Origin: an uncultured Clostridia bacterium
GTDB lineage: Bacteria; Bacillota; Clostridia; TANB77; CAG-508
Assembly (NCBI GenBank): GCA_934167835.1
Contig: CAKPLZ010000003.1
Coordinates: 1 to 64,000 of the forward strand
DNA: 64,000 nucleotides
Reading direction: 5' to 3'
In this document: piece by piece, positions 44,089 to 53,400 of the stretch
Numbering within the stretch: the stretch's first letter is position 1
Layout: every line of letters begins with the position of its first letter
The notes under the pieces: model-generated
Seen by the model: only the letters and a program-made list of their open reading frames with translations
What the model was told of the DNA's origin: nothing
Database searches by the model: none
Program-made: the position numbers and the translations under genes

Positions 44089-44655
44089 CTATAATTCTTG
44101 GTAAGCCTTGGCTTTTAATGCTCCTTCTATTTCTTCTACTCTTTTTAGCATCGAAATCATTACTGGCTCGAAAATTAATCCTGCAGTTTTTGGAGTGATT
44201 TTTATGCCTTTTGATTTTAAGCAGTCTATCACTTGTTTTACTTGTTTTTTTAGTGTTGGAATAAATGTTATTGCAATACATATCATAATACTTACATTTT
44301 TAGGGTTTATTTTTATAAATCTGAAGATTGAAAAAATTTTTTCTAGTGCTTCTGCAATTTCTGTGTAGCTTGTAATCTTTGAGAATATGTATGTTATATT
44401 GCACACTAAGATTAGTTTTATTCCTATTCTAAGTCCTGTTTTAATATCTACTGCAAGTATATTTATTATTGTAGTTAGTAAAATAAAAACCATTACACTT
44501 AGGATATTTCCTATTTCTTCTTTTATGCTTAATTTTAGTGCGAGTGTAAGTAGTAAATTTATGCCTACTACAATTGCTGTGAAAGCATCATGTTTTACTA
44601 GAAAAATTGATATAGAATATGCTAAAAATAATAGGAATTTTATTACATTTTTCAT
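44089..44655 (-). CDS. ecfT: ECF transporter transmembrane component EcfT
   Basis: 188 aa, about five membrane helices, with the coupling motifs near the C-terminus (CLKSKGIKITP; ALKAKAY, the A-R-G-like coupling helices). It overlaps ecfA by 4 nt. It is shorter than typical EcfT (250+ aa), so a minimal form. Confidence 0.8.
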   Translation of the reverse strand: MKNVIKFLLFLAYSISIFLVKHDAFTAIVVGINLLLTLALKLSIKEEIGNILSVMVFILLTTIINILAVDIKTGLRIGIKLILVCNITYIFSKITSYTEIAEALEKIFSIFRFIKINPKNVSIMICIAITFIPTLKKQVKQVIDCLKSKGIKITPKTAGLIFEPVMISMLKRVEEIEGALKAKAYQEL

Positions 44656-45476
44656 ACTTTCACCTTTCCTATTAATTCTTTAATTATCCCGCAAACTCCT
44701 GGTTCTGCTGGATTTATTTCTATATTGTTTTCATTTAGCATTTTTAATATCAATGTTTCAGTTGGAATTTTTAAATTATAATTACTTAAAATCTCAGTTT
44801 TCCTAACTAAATCTTCTTTTAAAATTGTTTCTGCAATTTTTCCTTCATCTAATATTATTATTCTATCTGCTAGCAATATTTCTTCTGTGTTGTTGGTTAT
44901 GTATATAATAGTATATCCTGATTTTTTTAGTGTTTTTATTATTGAATATACTGCTTCTTTGCCTTCAGAATCTATCATTGTTGTTGGTTCATCTAGTACT
45001 ATATATTTAGGGTTTACTGCTAAAACCCCAGCTATAGCAATTCTTTGTTTTTGTCCGAGTGACAATTCATCTATGTCCACAATTTTTTCTTTATCTATTT
45101 TAACTTTCTCTAAAGCTTGGTTTATTCTTATGTCTCTATCTTCCAAGCCCAAATTTTTAAGTGCGAAAGTAAGTTCATCTTCTATATTGTTAAATAATAT
45201 TTGATTTTCAGGATTTTGAAACACTACTCCTATCTTTTTTCTAAGATTGATATAGTTATTTTTATCTTTCGTGTTTATTTCATCTACAAAAATATCTCCT
45301 TTAGTAGGCTTGATTATTCCTGAAATTAATCTTGCAAGTGTAGATTTTCCAGATCCATTTTTCCCCACAATTGCAACACATTCGCCCTCATTTATTTTTA
45401 AGTTTAGATTACTAATTACTTCTTTTTCTCTTTTATATTTGAAGTGGATATTTTCAATATTAATCATTTCCATCAT
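44652..45476 (-). CDS. ecfA: ECF transporter ATPase EcfA
   Basis: 274 aa ABC ATPase. Walker A GKNGSGKSTLARL, Q-loop VFQNPENQILF, signature LSLGQKQRIAIAG, Walker B YIVLDEPTTMID. The pairing of one A protein with T and a folate-type S component here suggests a dedicated uptake system; a second EcfA may be encoded elsewhere. It overlaps folC by 4 nt. Confidence 0.93.
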   Translation of the reverse strand: MMEMINIENIHFKYKREKEVISNLNLKINEGECVAIVGKNGSGKSTLARLISGIIKPTKGDIFVDEINTKDKNNYINLRKKIGVVFQNPENQILFNNIEDELTFALKNLGLEDRDIRINQALEKVKIDKEKIVDIDELSLGQKQRIAIAGVLAVNPKYIVLDEPTTMIDSEGKEAVYSIIKTLKKSGYTIIYITNNTEEILLADRIIILDEGKIAETILKEDLVRKTEILSNYNLKIPTETLILKMLNENNIEINPAEPGVCGIIKELIGKVKV

Positions 45477-46741
45477 TCCTTTAATGTGTCTATTACACTT
45501 TTATACACATAAAAACTGCCAATTATAAATATTGCCCTTTGTTTATATTTTTCTTTTGCCTCTAAAATTGCTTCTTCTATAGATTTAATATGTAATCTTT
45601 CTTTATCTATATATTTTTCAGCTTCTTGCCTTAATACTTCTGCTGGCACATAAGGTTTTTCCTTTACACCATCAGTAAAATAGAATTCTGCATCTTTATC
45701 TGTTGATAATTCTTTTATTATTGTACTATGGTCTTTCGTTTTTAGAATTGAAATTATATATACTTTTTTTTGATTTTTATAATATTGTGCTAGATTTTGC
45801 TTTAAATTCTTTATAGCACTCTCATTATGCCCACCATCAAATATAATGCTTGGATTTGATGATATTTTTTCCATTCTAGCTCTATGTACAACTGTTTTTA
45901 AGCCATTCCTTATGGCTTCTTCTGGTATGTTATACCCTTTTTGTTTTAATACATTAATTGTTTCAAGCACTTCGGCTGCATTTAATGTTTGTACTTTTCC
46001 CTTTAAATTGATTTCAATATTTCTATAATTTTTATAATCAAATTCTTGAAAATATTCATTAAATTGATAATTCTTAATATCCTCTGGATTAATAATATGT
46101 AATAAATTGTCTTCTTTTTTACATTTTTCAGTAATCACATCAATAATTTCTGGTTGATTTACAAATACTGTATTTGAATTCTTTTTGATTATTCCTGCTT
46201 TTTGGTTAGCAATTTTATCTAAAGTATCGCCTAAAATATCTACATGGTCATATCCAATTGTTGTAATAACTGAAACTAATGGATTTACTATATTTGTGCA
46301 ATCTAATGTTCCTCCAAGTCCTGTTTCTATTACTGCAAAGTCGCATTGTTTTTTTTGAAAGTATATAAAAGCAATAGATGTAATAACCTCAAACCACTTT
46401 ACTGGGATTTCATGGTTTGAATTGTATTCATCTATTATTTTAGATAATGGACTTAATATTGCCTCAACTTCCTCATCTTGAATTTGAATATTATTTATAC
46501 AAATTCCATCATTAAATGTAATTAAGTGAGGTGATATAAATTTCCCAACCTTGTATCCTGCTTGAATTAGGCAATTGTTTAGCATCTCACATACACTGCC
46601 TTTTCCGTTTGTTCCAGCAATGTGTATGCATTTTATTTTTTTATGAGGATTATCAAATCTACTCATTATATATTCCATTGCCTCAAGTGTTGGATCTTTT
46701 GTAAATTTTTCAAAATGTGATAAATATTCTTCTATATTCAT
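45473..46741 (-). CDS. folC: Bifunctional folylpolyglutamate/dihydrofolate synthase
   Basis: 422 aa Mur-ligase fold. ATP loop GTNGKGSVCEML, catalytic region ETGLGGTLDCTN and DGGHNESAI. It traps folate in the cell by adding glutamates. Overlaps both neighbours by 4 nt, forming the ecfT-ecfA-folC-folT operon. Confidence 0.94.
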   Translation of the reverse strand: MNIEEYLSHFEKFTKDPTLEAMEYIMSRFDNPHKKIKCIHIAGTNGKGSVCEMLNNCLIQAGYKVGKFISPHLITFNDGICINNIQIQDEEVEAILSPLSKIIDEYNSNHEIPVKWFEVITSIAFIYFQKKQCDFAVIETGLGGTLDCTNIVNPLVSVITTIGYDHVDILGDTLDKIANQKAGIIKKNSNTVFVNQPEIIDVITEKCKKEDNLLHIINPEDIKNYQFNEYFQEFDYKNYRNIEINLKGKVQTLNAAEVLETINVLKQKGYNIPEEAIRNGLKTVVHRARMEKISSNPSIIFDGGHNESAIKNLKQNLAQYYKNQKKVYIISILKTKDHSTIIKELSTDKDAEFYFTDGVKEKPYVPAEVLRQEAEKYIDKERLHIKSIEEAILEAKEKYKQRAIFIIGSFYVYKSVIDTLKE

Positions 46742-47294
46742 TCTTCCAACTGCTCCTCTTTATATAAATATTTCTTTATTGGTTTTTTCAAAGCTTTTTC
46801 AAGAATAATTATTATTGCTACATTAATTGGAAGCATTATAGCTTGAGTTACGGCTCTTACACTTAAATAATAAACAAATGCTTTACCATACATAATATTT
46901 AACCATAATGAATTCAAAAATAAATTTACAAAAGCTAAAACAATTACATTACTTAAAATAGCCTTTAGCCAAAAATACTTCTTCTCTTTATTTGGGTTTT
47001 CATACAAAAATAAGCCATAAATCAACCCAGATAAACCGTACACTTACTGTAAACCCAGGGAAATACGCCCCAAAAGGCCAAAAAATCGCCCCAATTAAAT
47101 CCCCGCAAAGCACCTATTAAGAGCGCGTACTTCCACCCCAAAATCATACCAGCAAGCATAATTGGAACTAAGCTTAAATTAATTGCTAAAACTTGAGTGT
47201 TTATTGTTATTAATCTATCTAATACTATAAATAAAGCTAGCAACAATGCTGAAATAATTATTTTTTTACTCTTTGACATCATATATTTCTCCAT
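46738..47294 (-). CDS. folT: FolT-like ECF S component (two CGG recoding sites)
   Basis: 184 aa if the C is skipped at 47105 and 47038. Six membrane helices. The restored centre GALGDLIGAIFWPFGAYFPG and FTVSVGLSGLIYGLFLYE is the conserved S-component pattern; the zero frames give unrelated sequence and stops. The linked folC makes folate the likely substrate. The ATG at 47294 follows AGGGGGA. Confidence 0.82.
47036..47038 (-). other. CGG recoding site: Val-[C]-Gly
   Basis: After the first skip the codons are AGT GTA CGG TTT; skipping C gives GTA GGT TTA TCT GGG (Val-Gly-Leu-Ser-Gly), joining to the intact C-terminal half. Confidence 0.82.
47103..47105 (-). other. CGG recoding site: Leu-[C]-Gly
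   Basis: Zero-frame TTG CGG GGA. Skipping C gives TTG GGG GAT (Leu-Gly-Asp), the conserved GALGDLIGA loop of ECF S components. Confidence 0.82.
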
Positions 47295-47370
47295 ACATTT
47301 TCCCCCTATAGTTCTATTATTTTACCAAATTTTTGTATAATATTCAATATTAAAACATTTATTTTTCCAA

Positions 47371-47829
47371 CTATTTATTTAGTAAATAAACGCCAAGATT
47401 TAAGTATGATGCAAATATTATCCATAATAAATATGGGATTTGTAATAATCCAGCTGTTTTGTTCTTTTTAAAAAATTCGAGTATCATTATAATAACTAAT
47501 ATATCGAATATTATAATCCATATAAATGCAAACAGTCTCCATTTTAATGTAAAGAAAATTAATGACCATGTTGCATTTACAAATAGCTGTAAATAATATA
47601 TAAAGTTAATTTTTGGTTCTATTAATGATTTACTATCTAGTATTCCATAAGATATTCCCATTAGCACATATAAAATCGTCCAAACTATTGGAAACAGTAT
47701 ACTTGGGGGTGATAATGGTGGTTTTTGTAGGGTATTATAGTCTATTGACCTTGAAATAATTAGGCCAATTACGCCTCCTATAATAACTGGAATTAAAATA
47801 GATTTTGCATATATTTTTATTTTTGACAT
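47371..47829 (-). CDS. tspO: TspO/MBR family membrane protein
   Basis: 152 aa with five membrane helices and the family motifs PPLSPPSILFPIVWTILYVLMG and NATWSLIFF. TspO proteins bind porphyrins and take part in stress responses; role here unknown. Stand-alone gene with a GGAGG site. Confidence 0.9.
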   Translation of the reverse strand: MSKIKIYAKSILIPVIIGGVIGLIISRSIDYNTLQKPPLSPPSILFPIVWTILYVLMGISYGILDSKSLIEPKINFIYYLQLFVNATWSLIFFTLKWRLFAFIWIIIFDILVIIMILEFFKKNKTAGLLQIPYLLWIIFASYLNLGVYLLNK

Positions 47830-47890
47830 AGTTTTTCCCTCCTTGTTACTATTATATTTTCTTTTGCATATATTATTCTAGGTGATTATT

Positions 47891-48810
47891 ATGGCTATTG
47901 TATCTACAAATACATTTTATACTACTAATACTTTATATAGTAACATTAGAACTTTACTTTATACATACCCTTTTTTGCAGTCTGAAATTATTGGATTCAG
48001 CGTGCTTCGGGAATCCTATCCCTTATATTAAAATAGGTAATGGTCCAAAAAAAGTTTTTTATTCAGCTTCCATTCATGCAAATGAATCTATTACTACTAA
48101 TGTTCTTATGAAATTTATTGAAGATTTTTGTATAGCTTATACTGAAAATAAGGCCATTTTTGATATTAGCGCCAGAAACATTTTCAAAAGTTCATCGATT
48201 TTTATTGTACCAATGTGTAACCCTGATGGAGTTAACCTGGTAAACGGTTATTATCCTATTCGGAAGTTCAGTATATACAAAGGCACGAAATATAGGAAAG
48301 AATTACCCTGATATTCCTTTTCCTGACGGTTGGAAAGCTAATATCAATGGAGTTGATTTAAATTTGCAGTTTCCTGCAGGATGGGAAGAAGCTAGAAGAA
48401 TAAAATTTGCACAAGGGTTTACATCCCCAGCGCCAAGAGATTTTGTTGGATTTGGGCCTTTAACTGAACCTGAATCTTTAAATCTATATAATTTCACTTT
48501 AGAGCAAAATTTTGAATTAATACTTGCTTACCATACACAAGGCAAAGAAATTTATTGGCAATTTCAAAATTATGCAAATGAAAGAGCCGAAGAAATTGGA
48601 AATGTTTTTGCAAAAGTAAGTGGCTATGTATTAGCTGATGTTCCATATAATTCAAGCTTTGCAGGATATAAAGATTGGTTTTTGAAGCAATTTAGAAAAC
48701 CTGGGTATACTATAGAAGCTGGAATTGGAGAAAATCCTCTGCCAATTGAACAGTTTGATGAAATATATAGTGATAATTTAGGGATTTTGGTATTAGGTGC
48801 TGTCTTGTGA
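47891..48810 (+). CDS. M14 family zinc carboxypeptidase (two CGG recoding sites)
   Basis: 305 aa when the C is skipped at 48008 and 48261. The zinc motif HANE (SASIHANESIT), the CNPDGVNLVNG region and the AYHTQGKEIYW and EAGIGENPLPIEQF motifs identify a gamma-D-glutamyl-meso-DAP peptidase-like enzyme. Skips restore IGFSVLGNPIPYIKIGNGPKK and PIGSSVYTKARNIGKNYPDIPFPDGW, both typical. The start ATG 47891 follows AGGTGA. No signal peptide, so probably cytosolic murein peptide recycling. Confidence 0.82.
48008..48010 (+). other. CGG recoding site: Leu-[C]-Gly
   Basis: Zero-frame CTT CGG GAA. Skipping C gives Leu-Gly-Asn-Pro-Ile-Pro-Tyr-Ile. Confidence 0.8.
48261..48263 (+). other. CGG recoding site: Ile-[C]-Gly
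   Basis: ATT CGG AAG in the frame set by the first site. Skipping C gives Ile-Gly-Ser-Ser-Val-Tyr and restores a stop-free frame of 183 codons including the stop. Confidence 0.82.
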
Positions 48811-48833
48811 TAGTTTTTTACTATGTATCAGCA

Positions 48834-48874
48834 TAAAAAAGTTCCCTGTCTCCAAACGGAGACAGGGAACTTTG
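48834..48874. terminator. Strong bidirectional terminator
   Basis: 14-bp stem AGTTCCCTGTCTCC / GGAGACAGGGAACT with A and T runs, between the M14 gene and the convergent GC-rich gene. Confidence 0.92.
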
Positions 48875-48877
48875 AAA

Positions 48878-49120
48878 TTAGTCCCAACAGTATTTGAAGC
48901 CGAATCCATCGAGTTCAAGGTGGAAGCCTTCGCGGTTCAGAGTTTCGGGAGGGCAGATGTTTCTACCAAAGCTGATGAAGCTCGAACCGTTCTGTGCTCT
49001 TTCAAGGCACGCCGCCAGGAGTTTGTGCTCCGGATGGTTTTCTATGGCCTCGTTAAAAGCCTTGACCTTCGCTTCGTCTTTGTTGCACGTAATTTCGTAC
49101 AAGCGCTGGGATAAATTCAT
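48878..49120 (-). CDS. Small GC-rich hypothetical protein of foreign codon usage
   Basis: 80 aa from ATG 49120 (GGAGGAAAC site). The coding bases are about half G+C with many G/C-ending codons (CTG, GCG, TTC, GAG), in strong contrast to the roughly 30% of the surroundings. A soluble protein with Asn-Gly-Ser and Cys residues, no recognised domain. A single-gene insertion by horizontal transfer, with its own strong terminator, is likely. Confidence 0.6.
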   Translation of the reverse strand: MNLSQRLYEITCNKDEAKVKAFNEAIENHPEHKLLAACLERAQNGSSFISFGRNICPPETLNREGFHLELDGFGFKYCWD

Positions 49121-49224
49121 GATTGTTTCCTCCAAAAATTATTTTTCCTGATGAAATGATTTAACTGAAAAAGAGGATAAATACATCAAGATATTAATAT
49201 TATACCACATTATGTTATGTTTGT

Positions 49225-50350
49225 CTATTTTTTACTCAAAGTTATGTCTACATTATATTCTTTTTTATTTCTGGTAATTGTAAGGTTGATTTTATCTCCT
49301 ATATTTTTTCTATATATATAACTTCTTAATTCACTCATTTTATTTATTGCATTTCCATCTATTTTAGTTATAATATCACCTGTCTTAATATTTGTTTTAG
49401 CCAGTGGACCGTCTTTTGAAATTTTAACTACATATATTCCTTCTTCAAAATCCACATCATTTTTTAGGTATTTTATAACTTCCCTATCATAAGCAAATAT
49501 TCCGAGATACGCTTCTTCAAATTTGCCTTTATTTATAAAGCTTTCTAATATCGGTCTTATTATATTTATGGGAACTGCAAATCCTATTCCTTCCGCGGTT
49601 TCTATCTTAATTGAATTAATTCCAATTAACTCTCCTGTAGTGTTTATTAGTGGTCCTCCACTATTTCCATGATTTATGCTTGCATCTGTTTGAATTAAGT
49701 CTTCCATATAACTTTGTGAATTGTTTTCTTCTATTTTTAAAGTTCTATTTAGTCCACTAATAATGCCCGATGTTACTGTTCTTTGAAATTCTATACCTAC
49801 TGGATTTCCTATTGCATATACTTTCTGCCCTATTTTTAAGTTATCTGAATCACCTATTTTCAGGTAACTTAATCCATTTGCATTAATTTTTACAACTGCC
49901 AAATCCAGGTTTTCGTCTGACCATTCCACATTTCCATTATATACTTTACCGTTTTCCATTGTAACATAACATGAACTATATTTATTCCCCGCAAGATGCC
50001 AGTTAGTTACAATATATCCATTTTCTGAAATTATTGTACCTGTACCGTAAACTTAAATTTTGAGCAGCGTTCGTTTCTAAAATGGAATCATTTTTATTTT
50101 TTATTTTTGATATACCCACTACGCATTTTGTAGTATTTTCCAAAACGCTAGAAATATCATTTTCTTCCGTTTCTTGTGCAGATAGTCGAACAGCTTTTCC
50201 TTCATTTCCCTGAATTACAGGTGTTTGATTTATATTAATATTAAGATACATCCTATATAAAAATATACTTAAAGCAGATGATATTCCCATAAGCAATATG
50301 CTTAATATAACTCCTTTTATTTTACTTGGTCTTTTTTCATATCTATACAT
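49225..50350 (-). CDS. htrA: HtrA/DegP-like serine protease (one CGG recoding site)
   Basis: 374 aa with the C at 50047 skipped. An N-terminal membrane anchor (about 13-33), trypsin-like domain with His in YIVTNWHLAG, Asp in DENLDLAVVKI and Ser in NHGNSGGPL, and one PDZ domain (about 285-372). Skip restores NLSLGTGTIISENGYIVTNWH, the start of the protease fold that contains the catalytic His. Extracytoplasmic protein quality control. Divergent from the NRPS. Confidence 0.83.
50045..50047 (-). other. CGG recoding site: Leu-[C]-Gly
   Basis: Zero-frame TTA CGG TAC AGG. Skipping C gives Leu-Gly-Thr-Gly-Thr-Ile-Ile, the standard HtrA entry strand. Confidence 0.83.
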
Positions 50351-50404
50351 CTCTTTCCTCCACTTTTATTTTTCCCCTTTTTTAGAAGATTTAAACATTT
50401 TTTG

Positions 50405-50433
50405 TTGATTTGTTTGCCTTTTAATGATATACT
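50405..50433 (+). promoter_or_regulatory. Promoter of the NRPS-kinase unit
   Basis: TTGATT (50405-50410), 17 nt, TATACT (50428-50433). It lies over the two earliest in-frame start codons, which argues for translation from ATG 50469 behind AAAGGTGG. Confidence 0.6.
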
Positions 50434-50468
50434 GTTTTATGGAAAAAAATGTCGTAAAGGTGGTTATT

Positions 50469-53400
50469 ATGCAAAGTAAGATGTATGATTTAACAAATCC
50501 ACAAAAGTCAATTTGGTACACAGAAGAATTTTTAAAAGGAACTTCTGCCGAAAATATTACTGGTACTGTAATTGTGCCAAACAAAGTGGATTTCACTTTA
50601 TTGGAAAAGGCTATAAATATCTTTGTTCAAAAAAGTGATAGTTTTAGGCTTAGGTTTATTGCTCAAAGTGCTAATGTTCAGCAGTATTTTGAAGAATATA
50701 AGCCTTTTTCTGTAGAATTAATTTCAGTTTCATCTGAAAAAGATTTAAAAGCTTTAGAAAATTCTGTGGCTTCTACTGTTTTTGATGTGCAAAATTCATT
50801 ACTTTTTACATTTATAATGGTAAAATTCCCAGATGACCATGGTGGTTTCATTGTTAATATGCACCACTTAATTTCTGATGCTTGGAGTGCTGGTTTAGGC
50901 GGTTCTGAGATTATTAGAATATATTCAATGTTACTTAAAAATGAAAATATTGATAACATATCTTACCCTTCATTTGCAGAGCATATTGATTCAGAAATTG
51001 AATATATGAATAGTGATAAATACATTAAAGATAGAACTTTTTGGCAAGATACATTTAAAACAATACCAGAAATTGCTACAATTCCATCTACTAATCCTCC
51101 TCATGGAGAAAGTGTAAAATTCAGAGCAAATCGCAAACAATTCACAATGCCTAAGGAATTAATTGAAGAAATTTCTAACTTCTGTAGAAATAATCAATGC
51201 TCTATTTTTAATTTTTTTATGGCTATATATAGTAGTTATATTGGTAAAGTGTCAAATTTAGATGATTTTGCTATTGGTACTCCTATTCTAAATCGTTTAA
51301 ATGTTAAGGATAAGCATACATCTGGTATGTTTGTAAGTACTGTTCCTTTGAGAATTTCACTTATTGAGAATATGAAATTTAAGGATTTGGCAAAAAATAT
51401 AGGAACAAATTTATTTAGTATTTTCAAACATCAAAAATATCCATACTTATCAATACTTGAAGATTTAAGGCATGTAGATAATACAATACCTAATTTATAT
51501 AATATTTTAATTTCATATCAAAATATTAGAAGCACTGCCAAAAGTTCTAGTGTCCCTTTTGAGATATCTTGGGTACCTGTTGAATTTACTGCAGATAATA
51601 TTGATATTCACATTTACGACATGAATGATACTCGGAAATATAAATATTGCTTATGATTATCAAATTGCAAAATACACATCTCAAGACATAATGGATATTC
51701 ATGAGAGAATATTGAATATGATTAATCAAGTTTTACTAAATAATGAGATTTCGATAAATAACTTTGAACTTGTTTCTGAAATTGAAAAACAAAAGTTACT
51801 TGTAGATTTTAATTCTACTAAAACAAAATATGATGAAACCAAAACAATTTCAATGTTAATTGAGAATCAAGCAAAACTCACTCCTGATAGAGTTGCATTG
51901 GTTTTTGAAAACAAGGAAATGACATATAAAGAACTTGATGAAAAATCTAACAGCCTTGCAAATTATCTGCGTAAAAAAGGCGTTACAAGAAATGATATTA
52001 TTGGAATTATGGTTAATCGTTCTTTTGAAATGATTATCTCTATTCTTGCTGTTCTAAAATCAGGTGCTACATATATTCCAATCGACCCAGAGTATCCTCA
52101 AGATAGAATTGAATATATGCTTATGAACAGTAATGCTAAGTTTTTACTTAGTTTTCATAGATTACAAGACAAAGTAAATTTTGAAAACAAAATCTATGTA
52201 GAGCTTGATTCTTCAGAGGTTTATAAAGAATCAACAAAAGCTTTGGAAAACATAAATAAGCCTGATGACAGCTCATATATTATTTATACTTCTGGGTCAA
52301 CAGGACTTCCAAAAGGTGTTGTTCTAACTCACAGAGCTTTATCTAATTTAACAAATTATTGTAACCATTATATTAAATATTTAAAGGAGGACACTTATAG
52401 GACTATTGTATCTGTTACTACTGTAAGTTTTGATATATTTATTTTTGAAACATTAATTTCATTACAACATGGCTTAAAACTTGTTATTGCAAATGAAGAT
52501 GAGCAGAATATTCCTAGATTATTAAACGAATTGTTGATCAAAAATGATGTATCAATTATTCAAACTACACCAGCTAGAATGCAGATTTTTGTTAATAATT
52601 TAGACAGTATTCCAGCTCTTAAAAACCTTAATTTTATAACACTTGCTGGTGAACAGTTGCCAATTTCTCTTGTAAATAAATTAAAAGAGATTTCTGGTGC
52701 TACCATTTACAATGGCTATGGTCCAAGTGAAACTACAGTATTTTCAACCCTTACAGATGTTACAAACCATGAAGTAATTACAATTGGTAAGCCTTTAGAT
52801 AATACTTATATTTACCTTTTAGATTCAAATAAACATCTTGTACCAATTGGTACACCTGGTGAAATATACATTGCAGGTGATGGTTTAGGCAAAGGTTATT
52901 TAAATAATCCAAATTTAACTCAAAAAAGTTTTGTTCAAAATCCATTTGTGCCTGGAACTTTAATGTACAAAACTGGAGATTTAGGTTCTTTTAGAAATGA
53001 TGGAGAACTTTTATGCCTTGGAAGAGTTGACAATCAAGTAAAAATTAGAGGCTTAAGAATCGAACTTGAAGAAATTGAACATAAAATTTTAGATGATAAA
53101 AATATTACAAATTGTGTTGTTGCAAAAAAAGTTGATGAAAATTCTCATGAGTTTTTATGTGCTTATTACACATCTAATTCTGAAATTGATGTAAATTCTT
53201 TACGAACACGAATATCTGCAAGCTTGCCAAAATACATGCTTCCACAATATTTTATGGAGATTAAAGAATTTCCATACACTCCAAATGGAAAAGTAAACAG
53301 AAAATTACTTCCTATGCCTAAAGTAAAAAATAAACACCATGATGTAGTTATGCCAAGAAATAATACTGATAAAGAACTGGTAGAGCTACTAAAGGAACTA

